A DNA stretch of 13,141 nt from an uncultured Fibrobacterota bacterium (GTDB lineage: Bacteria; Fibrobacterota; Chitinivibrionia; Chitinivibrionales; Chitinispirillaceae). The position numbers and the translations under genes are program-made. Under the pieces are notes generated by a model that worked only from the letters and a program-made list of their open reading frames with translations, did no database searches and was not told the origin of the DNA. The number at the start of each line of letters is the position of its first letter. Within the stretch, counting starts at the first letter, position 1. This document shows positions 1 to 6,222 of the stretch, piece by piece. The stretch spans positions 1 through 13,141 of the forward strand of contig CAISVC010000731.1 in NCBI GenBank assembly GCA_903888815.1, given 5' to 3'.

Positions 1-180
1 AATGCCGGCCTTTTCGACCGCCACCTTCCTGCCGAGCGCCTTTTCGACCTGCGGTACGATAAGGGCAATTATTTTCTGCGGAGGAAACATGAGATATAGA
101 GTAACGATACCGCCCGCGACCAGAAGAAGCATGGCCGAAAAAGCAATGACCGCGATTTTAATGCCCGACCCTTTTTTCAT
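1..180 (-). CDS. AsmA-like membrane-anchored protein, N-terminal fragment
   Basis: This is a partial gene: 60 codons are visible and the rest lies beyond the left edge. The ATG at 178-180 is preceded by a GGAG ribosome binding site about six bases away. The product starts with a short basic stretch (MKKGSG), then one hydrophobic segment at about residues 7-31. After it comes a soluble part with the pattern FPPQKIIALIVPQVEKALGR. A single N-terminal membrane anchor followed by 'P-x-x-I/L-x-x-L-I-x-P-x-V-E-x-x-x-G-R-K-V-x-V' is typical of AsmA/DUF748-type proteins, large periplasm-facing proteins linked to phospholipid transport and outer-membrane homeostasis in Gram-negative bacteria. The gene lies 42 bp downstream of the M48 protease gene on the same strand and is probably co-transcribed with it. 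The family call rests only on the first 60 residues. Confidence 0.6.
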   Translation of the reverse strand, partial: MKKGSGIKIAVIAFSAMLLLVAGGIVTLYLMFPPQKIIALIVPQVEKALGRKVAVEKAGI

Positions 181-222
181 ATTTTTCTCCGCATTAAACG
201 GTTACAGAATTATTATTGAAAT

Positions 223-1026
223 TTATAATTTAGACAGTATTACTGCATAGTCCGCCTGATGCATCCAGGTTGTATCATTGGGCGGGACGCCGGGCGGGAC
301 GCCCGGGGTTTTGTTAATAAGTCTCTGCACGTTGCTGATACGCTCGCTCGTGGCCGGATGATCGGAAAACAGTTCAAATGGAGTGTCTCCATACAGGTTA
401 TAAAGAGTCTGGAAAAAGTTCTTTATGCCATACGAATTATAACGGGTAAGCACGGAATAAGCCACTCCGCAGCTGTCCGCCTGATACTCATTGTCACGGC
501 CGACCTTTAAAAACGCCATTCCGGCAAGGAGATTTGCAATAATGGCAGCGGCCGACGAATCACTGCCGAACAGGATTTGATCGATGATTTGCACCCCATA
601 CGCCTCTGCTAATTTTTTAGCGGCATGGCGCATGGTAATGTGGCCTATCTCATGGGCTAAAACTCCCGCAACCTCCGCACCGCTTCGTGCATCCTTAAGC
701 AATCCCCTGTAGACAAAGACCGGCCCGCCCGGCAGCGAGAAAGCATTTACGATGTTACTGTCTATAATCGTGAATGAAAAAGGAATATTTTTGCGATCGC
801 TTTGCGCATCGGCGATCGCCTGTCCCATAAGCTGGATATAGTTAATAACCGCGGTGTCTTTGGTATAAAGAGGATAGTTCACAGCATCAGCACAAATCTG
901 GGCCCTGAATTTCTGGCCGAGCGTGATTTCATCTTCGTCGGAAATGATAAAATTGGTGATAGCATCGCACGTGAAAAGGACCGGCAGCAGAAATGCCATT
1001 GAAATATACCGGATACATTTGATCAT
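223..1026 (-). CDS. M48-family zinc metalloprotease, exported or lipoprotein
   Basis: The product is a 267-residue peptidase of the M48 family (the BepA/LoiP-like periplasmic branch), probably acting in envelope protein quality control. The zinc-binding HEIGH motif is at residues 125-129. The third ligand, a glutamate, is at 180 in NEYQAD. The conserved NAFSLPGG stretch (94-101) lies before the active site, and SDHPATSERI (221-230), typical of the C-terminal end, is present. I chose the ATG at 1026 because the N-terminus MIKCIRYISMAFLLPVLFTC then forms a signal peptide. Cys20 could be a lipidation site, but Thr at -1 makes the lipobox weak. A longer TTG-started form from 1071 (282 residues) is open but would put 15 extra residues before the signal. 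No strong Shine-Dalgarno sequence supports either start. Before its C-terminus the protein has a short PGVP repeat. The gene is followed by the AsmA-like gene and diverges from the gene at 1178. Confidence 0.88.
   Translation of the reverse strand: MIKCIRYISMAFLLPVLFTCDAITNFIISDEDEITLGQKFRAQICADAVNYPLYTKDTAVINYIQLMGQAIADAQSDRKNIPFSFTIIDSNIVNAFSLPGGPVFVYRGLLKDARSGAEVAGVLAHEIGHITMRHAAKKLAEAYGVQIIDQILFGSDSSAAAIIANLLAGMAFLKVGRDNEYQADSCGVAYSVLTRYNSYGIKNFFQTLYNLYGDTPFELFSDHPATSERISNVQRLINKTPGVPPGVPPNDTTWMHQADYAVILSKL
280..303. repeat. 12-bp perfect tandem duplication inside the M48 gene
   Basis: The unit GGGCGGGACGCC occurs twice head to tail at 280-291 and 292-303. It keeps the reading frame and encodes the repeated Pro-Gly-Val-Pro stretch near the C-terminus of the metalloprotease, about residues 241-249, after the last conserved motif. 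It looks like a local slippage product in a flexible tail. Copy number may vary between strains. Confidence 0.8.
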
Positions 1027-1113
1027 TGAAAAGCCCGCTTTGCCTGTTGCAGGGTATCTATTGAAAAACAAGCCTATCTGAAAATCGATATTTACTCACC
1101 TGGTTCGCAACTT

Positions 1114-1142
1114 TTGATTTTCTATTTAAAGAAAACGATAAA
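1114..1142 (+). promoter_or_regulatory. possible sigma-70-type promoter for the 1178-6004 gene cluster
   Basis: In the 151-bp divergent gap between the M48 gene and the phosphatidyltransferase gene, TTGATT (1114-1119) is followed after 17 bases by GATAAA (1137-1142). Each hexamer matches four of six positions of the E. coli-type consensus. This is weak evidence in an AT-rich stretch, and the organism's consensus is unknown. Confidence 0.3.
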
Positions 1143-1177
1143 AATTATATTTGGTGCAGTACGCTCAAGGATCTCTC

Positions 1178-2053
1178 ATGAAGCAGCACTCCATGGTCGC
1201 CGAATTCAAGAATTCCCTTAAAAATCCCTGTGCCGAAGAGCTGATTGATCTGTTTTTTTACCGCCCCCTTGCTTTCATCTTTGTCAAATCCACGATGGCG
1301 CTCCCCCTGACGCCTAACCGGGTAAGCGTCCTGGCCATGGTCGCCGGGATCGCTGCTGGTATTTCTCTCGCCGGAGGTGCTGGAAAGCACTTTTTGCTCG
1401 GCGGTCTGCTGTTCGGACTGTCAAACGTCCTCGATTGCGCCGACGGGATGATCGCCCGTCTTAAAAAAAACGGGACAAAAACCGGCCGCATCGTTGACGG
1501 GATTGTCGATTATGTCGCCAGCGGCGCGGTTTATCTCGGGTTCGGAATCGGGTTGACCAAGGCGACACAGTGCGGAGACGTTCATTTGCCCTGTAATGCA
1601 TGGCTGCTCGTGGTTCTGGCTGTAGTCAGCACCATTCTGCATTCCATTTCGAGCGACTATTTCCGGAACGCTTTTGTCCGCCGGCTTGCCGGCAAGACAA
1701 CAATTGATGATGATGAACACCGTATTTTTTCCGAGGAGATGGTGCGGTTACGGCAATATAAAGGCCACTATATCGATAAAATACTGATCATGATTTACCT
1801 GCGGTATCTGACGCTGCAAACAGGAAAATCCCGTCCCGCTGCTCATGCACAACCGCCTATGGTGAGTGCAAAAGCGGTGGTATCATGGAATCTCATTGGT
1901 CCCTCGACCCATATCACGTTCTTCATTGGTGCCGCACTTCTTTACCGGCCGGCTGTTTTCTTTTTCTTCACCATCGTATTGGCTAATCTCTGGATGATCG
2001 GGCTATTCCTGCTACAGGCAGTACAAAAAAGAAACCTTCATCACCTTACCTAA
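1178..2053 (+). CDS. CDP-alcohol phosphatidyltransferase family membrane enzyme
   Basis: The product is a 291-residue integral membrane enzyme of the CDP-alcohol phosphatidyltransferase superfamily. These enzymes displace CMP from a CDP-activated lipid or alcohol to form a phosphodiester bond in phospholipid synthesis. The full signature D-x2-DG-x2-AR-x8-G-x3-D-x3-D is present: D86, D89, G90, A93, R94, G103, D107 and D111. These acidic residues bind the catalytic metals. Several hydrophobic segments follow, with a basic loop after residue 160 that contains the 'KGHYIDK' stretch. The ATG at 1178 was chosen because AAGGA lies six bases upstream; a TTG in the same frame at 1151 lacks such a site. 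The alcohol acceptor (inositol phosphate, glycerol phosphate or other) cannot be read from the sequence, so no gene symbol is given. It appears to be the first gene of a four-gene plus-strand cluster. Confidence 0.88.
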   Translation: MKQHSMVAEFKNSLKNPCAEELIDLFFYRPLAFIFVKSTMALPLTPNRVSVLAMVAGIAAGISLAGGAGKHFLLGGLLFGLSNVLDCADGMIARLKKNGTKTGRIVDGIVDYVASGAVYLGFGIGLTKATQCGDVHLPCNAWLLVVLAVVSTILHSISSDYFRNAFVRRLAGKTTIDDDEHRIFSEEMVRLRQYKGHYIDKILIMIYLRYLTLQTGKSRPAAHAQPPMVSAKAVVSWNLIGPSTHITFFIGAALLYRPAVFFFFTIVLANLWMIGLFLLQAVQKRNLHHLT

Positions 2054-2124
2054 GTGATCACCTGTCGTCTGATGAAATATGCGCGTAATGTATTTTTTTC
2101 TAACCATTTGATAAGAATAACAAA

Positions 2125-3453
2125 ATGCCGGTATCGCCTATTGCTTCAGCAACAGAAAAAAACAGAAAAATCGGGTATCTGACCGCGGCAGCCATTGTGG
2201 TTGCCAACATGGTTGGTACCGGCGTATTTACAAGCCTCGGCTTGCAGGCTGCCGGCATTACGGAACCGCTGACCCTGTTGTTGTTGTGGGTAATAGGCGG
2301 GTTTATTGCGCTCTGCGGTGCCTTCAGCTATGCTGAACTGGGGTCCGCGCTTCCGCGTTCCGGCGGCGAGTATCACTACCTCAGCCGCCTCTACCATCCA
2401 ATGGCGGGATTTCTTTCGGGATGGTTTTCAGCGATTGTGGGTTTTTCTGCGCCTATGGCGATCTCCGCGATGGCATTCGGCATCTATTTCCATGGAGTTG
2501 TTCCGGTTCTCTCTCCAAATCTCCTGGCGACTATCCTGATCTGCAGTATTACCACGGTGCATCTTGTTGAGTTGCGCTTCGGAGGTCGTTTCCAATCCGC
2601 CATAACGCTCCTCGAAATAGGGCTGATTGTTTTTTTTATTTTATGCGGGCTTTTATTTACACCATCACCGGTTGCCATGCAGCTTTTTCCCAACGCAAAA
2701 AATATTTCCATGATTTTTTCTTTGCCATTCGCTCAATCTCTTGTATATGTCTCATATGCTTATTCGGGATGGAATGCTGCAACCTATCTTGCCAGCGAGA
2801 TCAGGGATGCATCGTCGAAATTGCCGAAGGCAATCCTCACCGGCACCGGATTGGTGATTGTATTGTATGTCCTGCTGAATTATGTGTTTCTAAGAAGCAC
2901 TCCGATTCCTGCACTTGCCGGCAAGGTCGAAGTAGGTCTCGTATCATCCGTTAATATTTTCGGTCCCCTTGGGGGAAAAATCATGGGGCTGTTCATCGCT
3001 CTCTGCCTGATCTCATCGGTGAGTTCGATGGTTATTGCCGGCCCTCGTATTCTGAAGGTAATGGGAGAGGACTATCCCAGGCTGGCGCTGTTTTCCCGCG
3101 TGAATTCACGGGGCATTCCCTTGATTGCCATTATCACACAAGCCGGTATCGCGCTTGTATTTCTCTGGACTTCGACCTTTGAAAAAGTAGTCACCTTCAC
3201 AGGTTTCATGCTGGCGCTCTTCAGCAGTATGAGCGTTATCGGCGTCTTTGTTCTGCGTCGAAGGAAGACCTCTGATCACTATTCTTACAAAACGACTGGA
3301 TATCCGGTGACCCCGCTTATTTTCATTGCACTTAACGCATGGATGTTATTTTATCTGCTCAAAGACCGTCCGGCTATATCTTATGCCGGACTGGGTGTCC
3401 TGGTTGCTGGAATTATCGCTTACTTCCTTATCAAACGGAGATCCACAAAATGA
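2125..3453 (+). CDS. APC-superfamily amino acid permease or exchanger
   Basis: The product is a 442-residue polytopic membrane protein of the amino acid-polyamine-organocation (APC) superfamily, which imports or exchanges amino acids at the inner membrane. Evidence includes the unwound first-helix motif around GTGVF (residues 31-35), the family signature ELGSALPRSGGEYHYL (71-86) after the second helix, and YSGWNAATYLASEIRD near the middle, which resembles the LAT-like exchangers. About twelve hydrophobic segments can be counted and the length is normal. The substrate cannot be deduced. The start is the first ATG after the phosphatidyltransferase stop, 71 bp downstream, with only a weak AAGAA upstream. 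No hairpin terminator is visible in the gap, so read-through from the upstream gene is likely. Its TGA stop overlaps the start of the next gene. Confidence 0.9.
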   Translation: MPVSPIASATEKNRKIGYLTAAAIVVANMVGTGVFTSLGLQAAGITEPLTLLLLWVIGGFIALCGAFSYAELGSALPRSGGEYHYLSRLYHPMAGFLSGWFSAIVGFSAPMAISAMAFGIYFHGVVPVLSPNLLATILICSITTVHLVELRFGGRFQSAITLLEIGLIVFFILCGLLFTPSPVAMQLFPNAKNISMIFSLPFAQSLVYVSYAYSGWNAATYLASEIRDASSKLPKAILTGTGLVIVLYVLLNYVFLRSTPIPALAGKVEVGLVSSVNIFGPLGGKIMGLFIALCLISSVSSMVIAGPRILKVMGEDYPRLALFSRVNSRGIPLIAIITQAGIALVFLWTSTFEKVVTFTGFMLALFSSMSVIGVFVLRRRKTSDHYSYKTTGYPVTPLIFIALNAWMLFYLLKDRPAISYAGLGVLVAGIIAYFLIKRRSTK

Positions 3454-4703
3454 AAAATGATATATCACGGACGTTGACCATTTTTCTGGCAACGGCATCA
3501 ATTGCGGTAAGCGGACCTAAAACTGATACGACGGCTCCTCCCCCGGTAGCACCACCAACCATACCTGCATCAGTCACACAGCAGATAGCATCTGCGCCCA
3601 TGTCCGGGACAGCAATATTCGATTCCGCGCTCACCGATCAGGCGCGCATTTACGCCGGCATGCTGCCGCTTGACAGCACAAGATACCCGAAACTTACCTC
3701 AGGTAAAGGCTGGACCGTACACCATAAAATTTTTGAAGATAACTGGTTGAAGCTCGACCATCGGCTTCAGGCAATAGAGCAGTGGCGCGCAATTGAACTG
3801 ACAGGAATTTCTACTGCCGGGGCAACGCTGTTCTACCCCTTCAGCGGCCCTGATTTCCTTAATGCCGATGTTTTTTTCCCGGATTGTGAGAATTCCGTAT
3901 ATATCAGCCTTGAAAAGACCGGTGACATTCCTTCCCCGCAAATGGCAGAAAAACACTTTGTTAATTTTACCGAAGATATCAGGATGTCCCTGTCCATCAT
4001 CTTCCAGCGCGACTACTTTATTACCGGACGTATGATCCAACAGTTGCGAACACCTTACCTGCAGGGGAATCTCACTCTCTTTATGGTATTTCTCGCACGG
4101 CGCAACTACGCTATTGTGTCCATCAATAAGGTCCATATCGATTCAAGCGGGACACTCGTTCCAGGACCCCGCGCGACGGGTAAGGCAAAGAAAAAACAGA
4201 CCGGAGGCATGGAGATACAATATGTCAAAACACCGGGCGACGGCAAAGTGCGGCACCTGTGCTATTTTTCTGTTGACATACAGGATTCTTCGCTGAAGCT
4301 CAAACCACAGCTGCAGACCTACCTCCGCTCCATCGACAATATGATTGTATTTGCAAAAGCTGCGTCCTATTTAATGCACGGAAACAACTTTTCCATTATC
4401 CGCGGCCTCTGCCTGCGCGCGAAAGCAGTGCTGCAGGACGATACCGGCATCCCCTACCGCTTTTTCAAGCCGGACGCGTGGACCGTGACGCTTTACGGCC
4501 ATTATACAAAACCGATTAAAGATTTCAATTACGGGTTTCAGAAAGACCTTGATTCGATATTCCATTCAAGCAAGGACATTAAGCAGCTGCCGTTTAATAT
4601 CGGGTACCACTGGAAGGATTCATATTCCAGTTTGATACTGGCAATCAGGACCAATGCACCGAACGTTCCTAACGCGCCTGGCACATCTGAACCGGTACGA
4701 TAA
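3450..4703 (+). CDS. exported protein of unknown function
   Basis: This 417-residue protein could not be assigned a function. The ATG at 3450 overlaps the permease TGA (ATGA), with GGAG at about nine bases upstream, so translation is probably coupled. An upstream ATG at 3339 is open but lies deep inside the permease gene and is rejected. The N-terminus (MKNDISRTLTIFLATASIAVSG) looks like a signal peptide. A Pro/Thr/Ala-rich stretch follows (about 25-50), then a folded region. Its most striking part is FYPFSGPDFLNADVFFPD (128-145), which has the look of a conserved family motif and which I associate, from memory only, with uncharacterised Bacteroidota secreted proteins. A lysine-rich loop occurs near residues 245-256 and the C-terminus is again proline-rich. 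No catalytic motif was recognised. The next gene encodes an exported serine hydrolase, so a shared envelope or periplasmic role is plausible. Confidence 0.85.
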   Translation: MKNDISRTLTIFLATASIAVSGPKTDTTAPPPVAPPTIPASVTQQIASAPMSGTAIFDSALTDQARIYAGMLPLDSTRYPKLTSGKGWTVHHKIFEDNWLKLDHRLQAIEQWRAIELTGISTAGATLFYPFSGPDFLNADVFFPDCENSVYISLEKTGDIPSPQMAEKHFVNFTEDIRMSLSIIFQRDYFITGRMIQQLRTPYLQGNLTLFMVFLARRNYAIVSINKVHIDSSGTLVPGPRATGKAKKKQTGGMEIQYVKTPGDGKVRHLCYFSVDIQDSSLKLKPQLQTYLRSIDNMIVFAKAASYLMHGNNFSIIRGLCLRAKAVLQDDTGIPYRFFKPDAWTVTLYGHYTKPIKDFNYGFQKDLDSIFHSSKDIKQLPFNIGYHWKDSYSSLILAIRTNAPNVPNAPGTSEPVR

Positions 4704-4750
4704 GGCCGAGGCCGCGACCAGGCCATATCCATAAGCGGCAGAATCAATGT

Positions 4751-6004
4751 ATGCCTCTATTGCTCTATCGCGCACTCTTCATTATTATCATCATAGTACT
4801 GCCCGCTACAGCAGGCGGAACTATTCTTGACAGCCTTCTGCACCTTCTTCCGCCGCCCTACCAATCCGTCCTATCGCAACCCGACCGATATAATCTTCAG
4901 ATTCTGTATACACAAATCAACCGGGATGTGCAAAACAGGCCGCATTTCACCCATTTCTCTTTTCATGTTGATCCGAAACAATACTTTTATCCTGCCAGCC
5001 TTGTAAAACTGCCGGTTGCTGTGCTGGCGCTTGAAAAAATCAACAGGCTCGGAATCCGGGGATTCAACCGGCGTTCGCGTATGAAGATCGATTGCGATAT
5101 CGGCTGCAATACTATCTATGACAGTGACGATAATCTTCCTTCCGATTCCATATCCATTGAATCCTCAATCAAGCGCATGCTGCTCGTAAGCGATAACGGC
5201 GGCTACAACCGCCTGTGGGAATTTTTAACAAGAGATTATGCCAATCGTCGGCTGGCTGAATGCGGCTATGGCGGAATCCGTCTTCTGCACAGGTTTTCGG
5301 GTTGTGCCGGATTGCAAAACCGGGAAAACAACCCGATCCGATTTTTCGGGAAGCAAGGGAAGGTTCTTTTCACCCAGCCGCAAACGGTCTCGCAGCTTCC
5401 TGACGTCAATCCGTTAGCACCGGTTTTTATGGGAAGCTTCTCCTATAGAAATGGGCTGCTCATACCGCATCCGTTCAGGGCGGACTTTCTTAACTATATA
5501 CCACTGGAAGAAGAACACCGTCTCCTGATCGCGGTCATGTTTCCGGCGACGGTTGAACGTAAAAAATCATTCCTGCTTACCGCTTCAGACTATTACCTCC
5601 TTCGTACCTGGATGTGTCTGCTGCCGCATGAGTCGGGCATCCCGCGTTACGCTCCAGACAGCGGATACCCTGATAATTTCAAAAAATATCTCCTTTTCGG
5701 CGACAGTACGCACCCCTGTGTTCCGCATCTGCGTGAATTCAATGTGGTAGGCCGAGCCTATGGATTCATGAGCGATGTGGCCTACTTTGCCGACTTCGAC
5801 GCACGGGTTGAATTTTTCCTCTCCGCGGTCATCTTTGCAAACGAAGATGATATCATTAATGATGATCAATACGAGTATAATTCCCTTGCATTGCCGTTTT
5901 TTTCCGCCCTCGGCGCGGCTGTTTGCGAATACGAAAAAAAACGGCACCGCCGGCATCGTCCCGACCTCCGGGAGTTTCTAACCATGCTGCCCGTCAGCAA
6001 ATAG
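4751..6004 (+). CDS. exported class A beta-lactamase-like serine hydrolase
   Basis: The product has 417 residues: a hydrophobic N-terminus (about 5-22) likely to be a signal peptide, then a penicillin-recognising serine hydrolase fold. The SxxK motif is S83-L-V-K86 in YFYPASLVKLPVAVLALEK, with S83 the probable nucleophile. The second motif SDN is at 147-149 in VSDNGGYNRLWEFL. Where a KTG box should precede the last strands there is NVVGRAYGFMSDVAYF (331-346): the glycine and following aspartate remain but lysine and threonine do not. This resembles Beta-lactamase2-type proteins of Bacteroidota whose substrates are unknown, so a true antibiotic-hydrolysing role is doubtful; a peptidoglycan- or peptide-related hydrolase or esterase is as likely. 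The ribosome binding site is weak. The gene is 47 bp after the exported unknown protein, with no terminator seen between them. It converges on the carboxyltransferase gene ending at 6223; the 218-bp gap shows no convincing terminator. Confidence 0.82.
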   Translation: MPLLLYRALFIIIIIVLPATAGGTILDSLLHLLPPPYQSVLSQPDRYNLQILYTQINRDVQNRPHFTHFSFHVDPKQYFYPASLVKLPVAVLALEKINRLGIRGFNRRSRMKIDCDIGCNTIYDSDDNLPSDSISIESSIKRMLLVSDNGGYNRLWEFLTRDYANRRLAECGYGGIRLLHRFSGCAGLQNRENNPIRFFGKQGKVLFTQPQTVSQLPDVNPLAPVFMGSFSYRNGLLIPHPFRADFLNYIPLEEEHRLLIAVMFPATVERKKSFLLTASDYYLLRTWMCLLPHESGIPRYAPDSGYPDNFKKYLLFGDSTHPCVPHLREFNVVGRAYGFMSDVAYFADFDARVEFFLSAVIFANEDDIINDDQYEYNSLALPFFSALGAAVCEYEKKRHRRHRPDLREFLTMLPVSK

Positions 6005-6222
6005 CTACCCTGTTGATATACAGTGACTGCAAAGCTGCGTCAGCCTGCAATAAGGTTTTAACCGGTACACACATATTTTCGATCTGCTTGGACGCAGCAT
6101 TGCATTCCCGTATGCCGATGTTAATGAGCGAATTATTATACGTATTGATGGACGCCGTTGGACAACCCCTGCTTCCAGTGGCTTCTATCCCGTACGATAG
6201 CCGGAGGGAATCGGGAAGATCT

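Noticed and set aside
4751..6004. Reading the serine hydrolase as an antibiotic resistance beta-lactamase
   Set aside because: The third active-site motif (KTG) is absent and the protein is about 130 residues longer than typical class A enzymes.
6005..6222. Search for a bidirectional terminator between the convergent genes
   Set aside because: Only weak stems such as CTATC/GATAG near 6188-6203 and GGTT/AACC near 6053-6062 were seen, none followed by a T-run.
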